From NCBI GenBank assembly GCA_038503065.1, contig JBCAMK010000008.1:434001-498000 (forward strand): a stretch of DNA of 64,000 bases, given 5' to 3'. The number at the start of each line of letters is the position of its first letter. Positions within the stretch are counted from its first letter, which is position 1. A model generated the notes under the pieces. That model worked only from the letters and a program-made list of their open reading frames with translations, searched no databases and was not told where the DNA came from. The DNA comes from Paragyromitra xinjiangensis. Taxonomy: Eukaryota; Ascomycota; Pezizomycetes; Pezizales; Discinaceae. Below are positions 52,408 to 64,000 of the stretch, one piece after another. The position numbers and the translations under genes are program-made.

Positions 52408-55400
52408 ATTTTCATGAAATAGTACGTCAGGCAGTTAGGTGCTGGGTGTGGTCTATAAATTTATCGATACTGAACGCTGCAAGAAGGATATCGAAAATGG
52501 CCACAAGGCTTCAACCTTAACGGTTTACTACTAAGGGGTTAGTGTTTGAGTATGCCTGGAAAAAGATACTGATTTCTCACCAGTTTACTAACGAAAATCC
52601 AAAGCGTGAATAAGGACCTGGCAATTTTGCTGAAACGGCTTCCTGACGGCTTCCTGAGAGCATTAACGCGTTTTGTTAACGATTTCGAATATTCAGGCAG
52701 CCCATTAATGTATGAATCATTGTAGCGGGGTAATACAGTGTAACGGCTGCTCCCACACCCGATAACTTGGAGCCACTTACTGAAGGGGAGTTAAGAATCA
52801 TAGGGCGTTCCCCTTAGTCAAATCTTCGGCGATACTAGGCAGCCGCTTCTGGTGAAGACAATGCAGAAATCCGACAGTAAAACGTAAGCATGTTACTATT
52901 GGTGAAAAACACTTCCGCAACGCTGTTACCTGAACATAGGTTTCTCCGTTGTAGTTTTTTTATTAAGGCTGGGCTAAAGAATTCAAGTAGCAACTAATCT
53001 GATACTGATCTCAACACCTTAATCCACCCCAGAGTTTAAGCTGCGCCTATCAGCCGCATTCAGGAATTTATGGGGTGCCTAAATTGTGCGATTCATAGGA
53101 GGCTCTATGCCCAGCCTGAGTTCGTCGGTTCCCAGGCTAAACCTAAAGCGTGTTTGTATGCGTTATCTTATCAGATCAAGCCAACACCCAGCGCCAACTT
53201 TGTTTCTACTAAAAGAACAATGAAGCTCTCTAGATTCCCTAGAGTCTGAAAACAAGCCCACGCGTTGCCCATAGCGCCATCCTACTACAGTCTTTGTACC
53301 TATGGTTAATACCAATCATGTTTTATCACCCTCATGGAGCTTATTAGGGAACGATCGAAAACCCTGCTTCAAATATCGGGTCGGGAAATTTTGCCCAGTA
53401 GACTATTTGATAGAGACCTCGGGCAGAATCGGAGTCTGGAAGATGTAAAGCACAAACGGAGAGCAACAAATGCCGAGCATTTATTGTATGTGTGGCAGCA
53501 AAATAAGACATTTGCACTTGTACTCAGCAACCACTCCCACGGTTTTTTGCCTCCTGTTCATTGTGAGTACCATTTTTCTTGCACCAGAAACCATTCTAAT
53601 TCCTCAACGCAAGCCCTTTAAAATACTTTGCCCTAACAGACCTTATTATCTTCATCACCACTACTTACGGGAAAAACCGCGGCCTGATTCTTTTTGGTGT
53701 GTATCCTTGGTGATCGGGCAACTTAACATAAGCCTTCCATCTCACTCCGGCGTTAGAGATAATAACATCCTTGGAGACATAGGCAACGACCTTACACATA
53801 AGCTATAGCCCATTCAAAGTATACCAGGAATCATATCTTTATCCATCTTAAGCTTTCCTCCAACTATTATCACTACTTCCCCCCTCCAACAATTCTTCCT
53901 CCAAGGAATTGCCGGTGCCCTATCAACCCCCAGCTTGACAGAAATCAGATCACCAAATTTATTGCATCATATATGCATACCTACTCCTCACAAACTACAC
54001 GCTCTCTCTTTCATTTACTCACGTATAAGTTACCAAGGGTTCCACGGACACCCTCTTCTGCCACATATACTAAATCAAAGCGTTGCTCGCGCACACGCAT
54101 ACAGGTGCTGGTTGATCACTATCCATTTTTATGCAATGAATAATGCGCCTCGGGTTGGGTGGTTGTATATGTTCAACAAAACAAAAACAAGCAAATGCGA
54201 TAATAGTCACCGATCATCACTCGATATAAACTTTAGGCAAGAATGAAAGCTTGATCGATCGATTCATCAAGTACATCCAACCACCTAAGTTATGGTACTA
54301 CAAGAATGAAAGCACACTGTTTATATTATCATACTATCAAGCCTCAAAAAACGAATCCCCCAAAACGCATTTCGCAATCGGTTATAGACAGGTGGCGATC
54401 ATTATGCTGGTCTAGCGCCTAGTATCTAAATAATCGGCCCCTGGCGGCCAACCCTAAACCTTACTAGTAGAGGGGCATACTGCAATTGCAGTAACAAAAT
54501 GAAATTTAAACGGCCAAGACCCATACACCCCGAAATTTCCCCAGCCCCGAGACTAAAAATCACTTCTTAGGTCGTCCCAGATACCCACCTCCCGCACTTA
54601 ATTTCTCGCCTTCGTAGCTTTGCCCGAGAGTTGTCAAACGAGAAAATCAAATTAACGGAGGTGCTAAGCCACCTAGGCCGTCTATTCACATGCTTCCAGA
54701 AGCCGACAGGGAGCGATCTCAGAGGGATGATCATGATTTGGAAATGATAAACCACCAGTCCCCAAACCCGGCGTTAAACCCCACGGAGGTCCGAGCCCCC
54801 GAGTCTCCGAGTCTGACGCAGAGGGTAGAAAAACAAGATTCAAGCACTATGGCATCATAGTCATGTTCGATCCGACTGACAAAGTTTAACAGCATCCGAA
54901 CACAGTATGGTATTTTTGTCTCAGCCAATCCTCTCCATATATATGAACACCGGTACTGAATACCGCAGGTTGCAATTGGTATCTTAGGGTCGAAATATAG
55001 ACCCAATTCACTTATTACTATTATCATTACACTCGGTAAACTAGCTCTCCGTAAGTGCCCTTGTGCATCTATCTTGTGCGTCGCGGCCTTCGGTGCTTAG
55101 CATCTAGATCCACGATACGAAAACGAATGAACTTCTCTGTAAATCCATAATTATAGTAATCCCCCCCCAAAAACCAAGCAAAAACAGCGGAGTAAAGGCT
55201 TACCGAAAATCAACCAGCTCCGTTCTTTCCCGCCGCATAGTTCATTAGTCCACTTATATAAAATGTGACGCCGATTTATAGATATTATAGGCTTAACTAC
55301 CAAACCTACAATAACTTCTAGGCAATCCCCGCCAATCCATAACACTCATGGCGTTTATACCAATTACCTAAGAGGACCATAACTTAGAACCTATCCTTAA

Positions 55401-57003
55401 TCGGAAATTCACCACGGATAGATATACAACTACACCTTACCATAACGAATGGGATCAGCCGAACCGTGTATATTCTTTATAGCGAGGTGCGATTATACCG
55501 GCCATTTCTCCACAGCCGCCCCAATTTCAGCCGATAAAGCCTTTGCGAAGTTATTTGGGCAGGCAAGGAGGACCTAGGAGGAGATGCATGGGTTTAATGA
55601 ATCAATGATCTAGTATGGATAGATACAGCCAACTACACATTTTCAGGTCGCTTAAGCAGACGTTCAAAATAGTGAGTCTAGGTAATGATATCACCATCCA
55701 AAAGACACAACAGTAATACTCAGCGGCTAGAAAACCCCTGTACAGCCAAACTATTGGTCTGAAGATCTAATTAGATGACAGATCTTTGGGGCAGTATAAT
55801 AATTAATTTATCGATTTTAGCGAACTCGGATAGTCTTTAGTCCATTTCGATTACACATACATGCAGGTACCACTGCACTTGTTACAAGAAAGGATCAAGG
55901 GCTGAGATATCCTAGCACTGCTAAAAGGACCAAAATTAAGCAAGCGCTATCGACCCTATACATATGGTTTCCTAAACACGCATGTTTATATGTGAATACA
56001 GTCTGTAATTGATATCCCGGGGAACAAATACAATCATCAAACATGATCAAGCGCCATAATCCGGGTAGTTGTATGTATCTAGTGAAAAACATATCTAATA
56101 CGATGAACTTAGCAACAACAGCCTAAGTCAACAACTAAAACCGCAAGAATGGATCAAAATAGACTAGCTGTATGCAGAAACTAGCCCTGGAGCTTAATTC
56201 TTGTCAAGCTCCTCCTGCTGTTAGGACGATCGGACGGCTGCATCGAGATATTAATCACAGCTTGAATGATTGAGTGCTTTTTCCGGGACCCTGGACTGCG
56301 GCCACGTCCCGGGCCAGGGAGGCAGGCCGCGTCGCCAGTCCCCAGTATCCAGGCGGATAACACGGCTCGCCTTGGCACTGCCCAGTGGGATCGTGCTACT
56401 TGAGCCCATTCTGGGGATACAAAGCGAGTTCAGGCTATCGCATATCCATCGGTCTGTTAGCATCGGATCGTCCACGATACTTGACGCCATAATTGTCTAT
56501 AGTTGATGTATTTTTCAGCCTCCTAAGCTCTTTGCATGCAGCAACCAACCTCGTTTACATATAATATAGCACCGGAAATACGAGTGCTACTAGTTTCGAA
56601 TAGCTCAAAGCCAATGGCATGTTGTTAGCACTGTTGTGCCCCGAGACTGGTACAAACTAGGCAAGAACCTAGCCAAAATGAATTATACAGACGTACCAAA
56701 CTACAAATTAACACGATAACTCAGCCTTGATCTACATAGCAATCTAGTTGATATACCCGCTGATCATGAATACTAAAAAAGGTCTGGGGCTGTGAGGTTG
56801 ATCGCGTACATGTAGTCAAACCAGGTTATTCGGACCTCTGATCACCCGCCTACAATAGAGACGACCAGTTATCGAAAGTCTTTCTCGCCTATCGCATGAA
56901 TATCCCCCCGCACAAATAACCCCGTTCACTTAATAATTTGATGCATCTGTAGCCTTGATACAGTACTTACTCATCAGATCCCAGGAAATTGCTACAACAG
57001 AAG

Positions 57004-57142
57004 TACTCGGGGCAGGCATGAGGAACCTGAACATGCAAGCGTAAGTTGACTAATTAATTCGTCGATGTGTTGGATGAGGGCGAATCAAAAATCCCCACCA
57101 ACAAAAAGTATGTTCAGGTTCCTCATGCCTGCACCGAGTACG
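57004..57142. repeat. inverted repeat, 32-nt arms around a 75-nt spacer
   Basis: GTACTCGGGGCAGGCATGAG and the following 12 bases (57004-57035) recur as the reverse complement at 57111-57142 with a single mismatch. The whole element spans 139 bp. This can fold into a stable hairpin and looks like a foldback or MITE-type element, or a protein-binding palindrome. The spacer has no coding capacity. Confidence 0.75.
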
Positions 57143-57762
57143 TTGCCTCGGCATTTAGCAACCGTGCAGATACGATCGCGAAGCACTTGGCGAATAAGCC
57201 TCAAGGCTTAAATAAAGCGGGGGAAAGTTAAGCCAGTTAGATCGCTAAAAAAACCCGTAGTTAGAATTATTGCCAACGAAAATCCCCGTTCAGTATTGCT
57301 ACATGTGTTTAGATGCCAACAGACAAGCTGCAGGTAGACGCATATATACTAATCCTCTTCTTATTCGCCAATGGCTCAGTTTGGGCCGTATAGGTACATG
57401 TGCTCTATCTTTTGTTAGGATCTTTGCTCCTCGACGAGTGTAAAACTCTCTACAGATCACCTCCTATCACGAAAGTTTAACGACAAGGCGAATCCATAGT
57501 TCATCCTTGCGAATACATGCGGCAGTGCACGTGTTGGCAGGGGCTCCGCAGCAAAACCGCTGCCAGCACCGTCACCTCAATTGGTCGTCATCTGTCAGCA
57601 TGTTTCATCAGATGCAGTGCGAGTTTGGAGATCATTGGGGGCGGTAATAGACCCATCCGTATTCCCACCTACGCGTCAGAACAGAGTGGAGGACTGGAGA
57701 CTGGGGCGGTGAGGATCCGCGGGGGCTTTTCTTCGGGAAGATCGCAGAGGCCTGAAGTTCCT

Positions 57763-57769
57763 TATATAT
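57763..57769 (+). promoter_or_regulatory. TATA-like box before the carboxylesterase gene
   Basis: TATATAT-like sequence (within CTTATATATG) lies about 100 bp before the start codon at 57867, a common distance in fungal regulated genes. Function is inferred. Confidence 0.35.
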
Positions 57770-57866
57770 GCCCTGTTCCTCTGCTTCGGTCTTGGCCCGC
57801 ATAGTTGTGAATTTCATAAGCATTGCCCTCACCCAAGTTTTGGTACCTTTCCTTTAGCTATTCACG

Positions 57867-59756
57867 ATGCGTTCAGCGTTGCTAGGGCGCACTGTCACCC
57901 TCCTAGTCCTTTGGACTGGAATTGTATCTTGCACCCCCACCTCATACCCTCCAAACAATTCAACTCTTCCTGTGGTCGATCTTGGCTATGTTAAACAAAG
58001 AGCAACGGTCTACAATGAAACCAACGACTGGTACATTTTCAAGAATGTTCGATACGCTGCTCCGCCTTTAGGGGATCTCAGATTCCGCAAACCGCAGCCC
58101 CCAGTTCCACAACAGGGAATTCAGAGCGGGAATATGTCTGACTACGATGCCACCTGCACCCAAACCATTCCGGCTTTTCTCTTACCCCCTGGGACTCCGA
58201 CGGTCACTTTCGGGAGCGAAGATTGTTTGGTACATACCCTTCCCTAAGAAGAGGAAAAAGAAATCTTACAGCGATGAATGACTGACACCTACAATAGCTC
58301 TTAGACATTTATGTTCCCAAAGCGGTTAAACCGAGCGATTCTGTTCCAGTTTTTACTTGGTTTTTCGGTGGTGGCTATACCGTCGGAAGTAAAGGCTTAT
58401 ATAGTATTTTTAATGACCCGGCGGGATTAATCAAATCTACCGACACGCCCATGATATATGTTGCAGCAAATTACAGGTAAGCTTTCCTTCCGTGGCTGAA
58501 AAAAAAATCAAATTAACCATGACCTATAGACTAGGTTCCTTTGGATGGTTGGTTGATCTGGAGGAGGACATGGATACGAATATTGGCCTCTACGATGCTC
58601 GAGCCGCAATGGATTGGATCAAAGAATACATCCCAAAATTCGGTGGGGACAGCCAGCAAATTACCGTCGCAGGAGAAAGCGCTGGGGCTGGGGTAATAAT
58701 GCACACAATTACCGCTTATGGGGGTGAACACTCACCCCCTCCATTCCAGCAGGTACGTAGTTACTATTGCGCAAACGATAATTGCCCCCTTCGATACTCA
58801 CCCATACTCCAGAAATTGATCTAGCACTCCTTTTTAAAGAGAAAGACAAAATAATTAATCTTGTAGAAATAGGCAATTCTGCAATCCCCCGGCCTCGCCC
58901 CAGATAAAGCTGAGTATCCGGTGCACGCTGATACGTTCAAACTTTTCAAGTCTTTTACAAATTGCACAACCCTAGCATGCCTTCGACAAGCACCAACCGA
59001 GGTCCTCCAGGAAGCAAATCAGAATGTTATATTAAAGCTGGATATAGGTACCTTTGGGGCGTTTGGGCCAGTGGTTGATGGAGACTATGTCCCTGATGTA
59101 CCCATGAAATTGGTGGCGGAAGGAAAATTCCACAGTAATCTTAAGAGCATTATGACTGCCAATAATGGGCTCGAAGTCAGTTGAAGAAATCCTGGAGAAA
59201 GCCGCAAAAAACTGACCTTAAACAGGCTGCATACTTTTATCCTTCACCCAGCAGTGTAACCAACACAACTTTCGACACCAACGTGAAAACTTGGTTCCCG
59301 AACGCCTCCAAGTCATTAATCCAAAAACTCAACGAACTATACCCGAAGGGCAACAGCAGCCAAGGTGAATGGCTAAGGAACATTGATTTCTACGGCGATA
59401 TTGTCTTCACCTGCAATGGGCAAATCTTGGCAGAAGCTTATAAGAAGGCTTATCGTTATGCTTTCGAGATAGCCCCGGCTATTCACGCCGACGACCTCGC
59501 ATACACTTTTTATAATGGGCCTGGCTACGATCCGAAGGTAAAGAGCGATTGGGCCGCTAACGTGCTCCAAGAATGGATAACCGATTACACCACCTACAGA
59601 AAGCCAGGGTGTGGGGGCACAAGTCCTTGCTTTTGGAAGTACGGAAGCGATACAAACACTCTATCCTTGAACCTAACAGAGGTCAAGATAATAAAGGATC
59701 CCTGGGATAACGAAAAATGCAAATTTCTCCAGAATGAGGCCTTCGAAAATTATTAG
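57867..59756 (+). CDS. secreted type-B carboxylesterase/lipase (532 aa)
   Basis: Exons 57867-58229, 58298-58476, 58530-58752, 58873-59175 and 59226-59756 give 532 residues. The N-terminus MRSALLGRTVTLLVLWTGIVSC is a probable signal peptide. The family frame follows: FKNVRYAAPPLGDLRFRKPQ, SEDCLLLDIYVPK, the oxyanion segment FFGGGYTVG, then NYRLGSFGW, and the nucleophile elbow GESAGAG with Ser231. His443 in PAIHADDLAYTF fits the catalytic His and Glu356 (NNGLE) is the likely acid. These alpha/beta hydrolases cleave carboxylic esters outside the cell. Intron 3 was placed with acceptor at 58872 because an earlier AG would leave a stop. Many NxS/T sites suggest glycosylation. No neighbour suggests a pathway. 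Confidence 0.93.
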
Positions 59757-61772
59757 AGCGTGGTGTTCTATAGAGAACGATCACTCGGTTAGACTTTAAT
59801 ATAAAATCTCAGCAAAATATTAAGCTAGAAAGTTCCTGGTATCAAACCCACAATCAATTCAATGTCTTTCACCTTCTGTCAAGTTCATTCAGTAAGACCA
59901 TCTCCTAATTTCCTTGCACCAAACCATTCAAACGAGGGTGTAAACTATGGCAAAGGGGCCCCGCATGGTAGGGCGACGTAACGACCCAGGGATTATATAA
60001 CCCAAGAAGGGATGAGAGGAGAAATGGAGTATCGAGATATACGTACTCGCACTTGGGAAACTTTTCAGCACCGACATAGGTTTACATGAAGATTCCTACA
60101 TATCGAGTACCAGTGTTGTATTTATAAAATAGAGTATCACCCCATGCCCCAGCTACCACCGGCGTGGCGTTAATGTTGCTTGATTTACTTTGGCGCCCCA
60201 AGCGAAATGGCACAGAAAAACCCAGAAAATATTAATAGCCCAGGAGTTAGATCTCATGAGTAATTTATGCGTGCTGCCAACCCACTAGTCAATCCCTTGC
60301 CGAACCGTCAATGCGATGAGACGCCTTGTTTCATTTAAGATATATTAGTTACCGCCTAAGTACTAGACTTCGATGTCGCCCTGTTTACTAGTTGAAGTTC
60401 GCTGCCCAACTGGCAAAACTTCACTACTCGCTATGATTTTACTGGCACACAGTTTCACGTGGGCCCAGGTATTTAGGCGGAATTGCACATTTCCAAATAA
60501 TAATTCCAAAAATACAGGCTAAAAGTAGCCTTATCCCACCACCTACACAACAGTCAGGCCTCAATGAATTAAATTAGCATATGCCACTAGGAAAACTTAA
60601 ATATATAAAGATCAACCCCCGGAAATTTTAGAGAAAGAAAGTAAACCCCTTGAATCTGATAAAACATCCCATTGCTTGACTTGTTGCCATGCGAGATTTC
60701 GCACGGTTTTCACACAAAATCACTAATTCCTAGATCCAACAAGACCTAAATAAGCTACAAGTACTCAAAGGAAGGGCTGGAAACGGGGGAAACGGGAAGA
60801 TATCCCTGAGGTATTTTCTACAATACTTGCTGAGCACTGGGTCCTTTCGCTAAAGGTGGATTATGCTCTCAACCTAGTCAAGGTAGCTACTTTTGATGCA
60901 AAAAAACACTTGTACGAAAACTTGTACAGTATGTACCACCATATCTTAGTCCCGGATGTAACCAGCTAAACCATAAGAAAAACAGTATATAGACTCACCA
61001 TGTATCACTCGTCACAGAATCGAAGCAAAGACTGCCACAAAAACCTCCCCTACACATAAAATGCAAGCAAGCTACTTCAGCTGCTCTCCGAGGTACGCAG
61101 CAGCAACTTAATTCCAAGCCCCCAGAGTACATATAACTAACGGCAGGGGTCAGGTGCATGAGTACGTGATCGTAAGCAGCCACCAACCAGATAAACGGAT
61201 TTCTAATCCGCAGTAAACGATAGAAATACGGGGTAAAAAAGGGTAAAGATGACATGCAGACAAGCGTTGTCGCAGTTCTACTCTCACAAACCACAATGCA
61301 TATACATCAACATCAGGTCACCAATTTCCTAGGCATTCGGCGTATTCCGCGTCTGTCGCGGCTGCATGCCTGCGATCGAGATCAACAGATCAGGGGCGGA
61401 GAAGAGCCGCATTAGAGGTTGGATTAAAGTTTCATCGAACCAGACTGTCGGATTCCCCTTGGTAAAAAAGCCTCAAGCCCCAAGCCACCACAACTAAGCA
61501 CTCAACTGCAACACAACCTATGAAGTCCAAGTGGGGTCTCTCGCATCTTATTTCACCATCAGAGACAGAAAAAAAGAACCCTCGTAGCTTTTGGACGTTA
61601 TAACAGCAACCATGCCGCTCAAATGATCGGCATGAGCACATGTAATGCCGTGCATCGATGCCAAGACCTCTTTTTAGTCACGGGACTTCGGACATCCAAA
61701 CAAACAAAACCTCGTCCTGCACTCGCAGCTTCTCCACCTATCCAACACCACCTTTATGCCACACTGGCATTT
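59757..61772. other. gene-poor region, about 2 kb
   Basis: I see no supported gene or repeat. It presumably holds the esterase 3' UTR and, at the right, the promoter of the EVE-domain gene. A minus-strand frame at 60995-61294 is Cys-rich but lacks family features. Confidence 0.45.
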
Positions 61773-62733
61773 ATGCCGCCCAAACGCACCCGCATCACAG
61801 AAGTCCCAACCGAAGAACCGGTGCCGAAACGCACTCTTCGCTCACGAGGGTCACTTGCCGAGTCTAAAAAGGAGAAAGCAACAGTACCCAAAAAGGAGTC
61901 TAAACCGAAGAAGAAAGTGAATCCCAAGAAGAAGGATGACTCTCATAGCAGCAGATTGGAGGACAACTCCGAGGAGCAGCAGTCATATTGGTTAATGAAA
62001 GCGGAGCCTGAGACCCGAATGGAAAAGGGAAAGGATATGAAATTCTCAATTGACGACTTGGAAGCATGCAAGGAACCTGCGGGTTGGGACGGAGGTGAGA
62101 CCAAGTTACTTATCCGCCTAATCATGAAAACAACCAATTGATCATCGAGCTTTTACTAATTTTGGACACAGTTAGGAACTACGGGGCGAGAAACAACCTG
62201 AAATCGATGAGACAGGGGGACTTAGCGTTCTTTTACCATAGGTTTGTCGCTAGTGCCGCAACACCCACCAATTATCGGATAAAAACATAAAGTTGACATA
62301 GAACCGATCATCGGTGTGAGTAAATACAGCAATTGCAAGGAACCCGGCATCGTTGGAATCATGGAGATAGTTAAAGAAGCCACCCCAGACGGTATGTTCC
62401 AAATACCATAGCTGGCCGGATTGAAAAGGAGGTGCTCAGTTTTAATTCGTATCGCTTGTTATGATCCTATTAGAAACCGCTTTCGATCCTGCAGAACCCT
62501 ATTACGATCCTAAGTCGTCAAAAGACGACCCGAAATGGTTCCTAGTGCACGTGGAGTTCAGGCGTAAGCTGGAGCGCCAAATAGGTCTCGCCGAGCTGAA
62601 GAGGTATGCAAAGAATGAGCTATCAGAGATACCGATGCTTAACATGAGCCGTCTGAGCGTATCGGGCGTTCCAAAAGGTTGCTGGGATTTTATCTTGTCT
62701 CTCGAGAAGTCAGCACCAAGCGATAAACAGTGA
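61773..62733 (+). CDS. EVE-domain protein (THYN1-like), 237 aa
   Basis: Exons 61773-62094, 62172-62241, 62330-62391 and 62474-62733 encode 237 residues. The first 70 residues are highly basic (PPKRTRITE, KKESKPKKKVNPKKKDD), a likely nuclear localisation tail. The EVE domain follows: YWLMKAEPETR, FSIDDLEACKEPAGWDG, VRNYGARNNLKSMRQGDLAFFYHS, GIVGIMEIVKEATPD, then DPKWFLVHVEFRRKL and LSVSGVPKGCWDFI. Human THYN1, the closest known relative, is a nuclear protein, and EVE folds belong to the PUA/YTH-like group that binds modified bases. The ligand here is unknown. An in-frame ATG at 61623 would add about 50 residues; I prefer 61773 because conservation begins after it. Confidence 0.92.
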
Positions 62734-63564
62734 AACATTCTGCCTTTTTTTTTTTTTTTTAATTTCGTAATTGTGATTTGTTTTTCTCTCTCTTAGTTTG
62801 TACTACTATAGATATCTGATAATTTAACTTGATCCTTACATCTGATAACAATCATCTGATAGTATGATTCACCCGTTCACCTGGCCTGCGGATAGAATTT
62901 CGGGATGTGGAGCACATGTATCCACTTCCTAGGGACATGTATGTATGTCTTAAACACCTAATAGTACGATAACGTTTTCGACCCCATATATTCATGTTCT
63001 ATACGTGTGCACGTTTCCCAGCTAGCATTAACACGCCTACAATACAAATAAGGTTGTTACAGGGAATGTGCGCATGAGAAAATGCGGGTCATGTTCAATA
63101 AGAGGAGAGACAACAAAATGAAACGATAGTTCAGTGATAGTCCGGTAATAAACACTAAAAAATAAGATGCAGGGTAAAAGAACGTGTAAGAATAGATGAA
63201 TAAGATATTCTAAAAAAACCAACGCCCCACCCCGCAGAAGTAGAAACATGATAATTTACAAATGGTGTTCCCCCGCTAAAAGATTAAGTATGATGGAAGT
63301 TGATGACGATTAGCAAAAGAAATGCATGCGATAGACAAACAAAATATGAGCAAAACAAACAAAGTTGGACAAACGAAACAGGTTAGTAACAACGAAAAAT
63401 GCAAAGTAAAAATCCAAAAACGCGCGGTTTGATGACCCTCTTCTAAAAAAAAGACTGCATAAGGAAATAAAAATCGACAGTTGCCACCCACGAATAACCT
63501 CCCCGCGCCGGAAAAAAAAACAAAAACAAAGGAAATTACAAAGGAAATATGTGTTATGCCCCGT
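62734..63564. other. convergent intergenic, about 0.8 kb
   Basis: Between the 3' ends of the EVE-domain gene and the partial gene at the right edge. A run of 16 T lies at 62745-62760, just after the stop codon, and may be part of the 3' UTR. Nothing else is supported. Confidence 0.45.
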
Positions 63565-64000
63565 TTAATGATGCCGCTGATCACTGCCCCCAGCCCCATG
63601 ATGTTCCCGCTCATACATTTCGGTCTCTCGTTTCAATGCACTGCTAGAGCCAGTCTCCATTGATTGTCTCATGCCCATTCTTGGTGTAGAATGACCGCTT
63701 CCACTCGCCAGTCCGCTACCCTGACCATGGTTACTGGCTTCTATTCCGGTCATTGCCGACCCAAAATCCCGCATGCTGGAACCTGGGCGAGAAATTTCAC
63801 TAGCTCTGAAGCCACTAAACCCACTATCTCCAGGGCCCATCGCCATTCCAATTCCGCGTGGCGACAGGGATTGTGGTGGCCCCTGTTGAGGTCTCCCACT
63901 TCGTTGCAACCTCAACGCTAAATCTCGATAGTAATCTCGCTCTTCCTCCACTTTCTTGACGCGTTGCTCCAAATCACTGATCCTAGTTGACATTTCCCGT
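63565..64000 (-). CDS. C-terminal part of an unrecognised coiled-coil / low-complexity protein (partial or complete from 63993)
   Basis: The frame is open from the right edge of the window to a TAA at 63565-63567. A Met at 63993 could be the start (142 residues), but the frame continues upstream with Arg-Glu, so this may be the tail of a larger protein. A heptad-like helix opens it (ISDLEQRVKKVEEERDYYRD), followed by a Gly/Ser/Met/Gln-rich tail with SP and TP sites and a His-rich end (DQRHH). Fungal transcription factors often end this way, but I cannot name a family. Confidence 0.6.
   Translation of the reverse strand, partial: REMSTRISDLEQRVKKVEEERDYYRDLALRLQRSGRPQQGPPQSLSPRGIGMAMGPGDSGFSGFRASEISRPGSSMRDFGSAMTGIEASNHGQGSGLASGSGHSTPRMGMRQSMETGSSSALKRETEMYEREHHGAGGSDQRHH

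Larger units (their letters stand above)
52408..57866. other. gene desert, about 5.5 kb
   Basis: No gene could be supported. Frames of 60-100 codons occur on both strands (53334-53808, 54567-55027, 56251-56506, 57517-57804) but none shows a domain, usable splice pattern or sustained codon bias. A hairpin-forming inverted repeat lies at 57004-57142. GC-richer islands near 56280-56420 and 57500-57790 stand out in the A/T-rich background and might be relics of genes or transposons. The last 100 bp include a TATA-like box for the esterase gene. Confidence 0.45.

Noticed and set aside
54567..55027. Two overlapping minus-strand frames that could be exons
   Set aside because: No splice sites join them in phase and no domain is visible; possible relic only.

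Overview
The window reads as nuclear DNA of a filamentous ascomycete (Pezizomycotina). Genes are split by many short spliceosomal introns (about 40-150 bp, GT-AG with one GC-AG), and the gene set is fungal: a BimC kinesin-5, an RNA-dependent RNA polymerase, a CAF-1 WD40 subunit, a Pezizomycotina-style F-box protein and a fungal carboxylesterase. The very high intron count of the ABC transporter (24 exons) would fit an early-diverging class such as Pezizomycetes or Orbiliomycetes, but that is an inference. I reconstructed exon structures by eye from reading frames, splice signals and family alignments recalled from general knowledge; no database search was possible.

Layout. 1-151: 3' end of an unrecognised gene (+). 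0.95-5.2 kb: a NEDD1-like WD40/coiled-coil protein and a PBDC1/Ypl225w-type eEF1A chaperone (both +). 6.9-8.1 kb: a triose-phosphate/nucleotide-sugar type transporter (+). 8.8-18.8 kb, all on the minus strand: a SUKH/Smi1-like protein, a vacuolar-type DHA2 MFS transporter and a full-length ABC-C (MRP-type) transporter. 18.8-22.8 kb: no gene seen. 22.8-25.2 kb: CAC2 (+). 25.2-31.3 kb: 6 kb with no convincing gene except a possible tiny Cys-rich ORF. 31.3-34.2 kb: NMD4-like PIN protein and a mitochondrial mercaptopyruvate sulfurtransferase (both -). 35.3-36.5 kb: APC11 and an unknown conserved-looking protein (both +). 36.9-40.6 kb: kinesin-5 (-). 41.4-42.6 kb: F-box protein (+). 45.0-46.3 kb: membrane-anchored cytochrome b5-domain protein (-), divergent from mitoribosomal uS8m (47 kb, +). 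48.7-52.4 kb: RdRP (-). 52.4-57.9 kb: no gene seen, one hairpin element. 57.9-59.8 kb: secreted type-B carboxylesterase (+). 61.8-62.7 kb: EVE-domain protein (+). 63.6-64 kb: 3' part of an unrecognised coiled-coil protein (-).

These are mostly housekeeping genes and do not form an obvious operon-like or biosynthetic system. Loose functional themes are mitosis and microtubules (NEDD1-like, APC11, kinesin-5), RNA surveillance and silencing (NMD4-like PIN protein, RdRP), and export or sequestration across membranes (TPT, MFS, ABC-C). The observations most worth checking are the micro-exons (14-25 nt), the apparent fungal NEDD1, the NMD4-like protein with an RGG tail and an altered PIN acidic residue, the two hairpin/MITE-like inverted repeats, and the small Cys-rich ORF in the gene desert. 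I found no convincing evidence for a wholly new multi-gene system.
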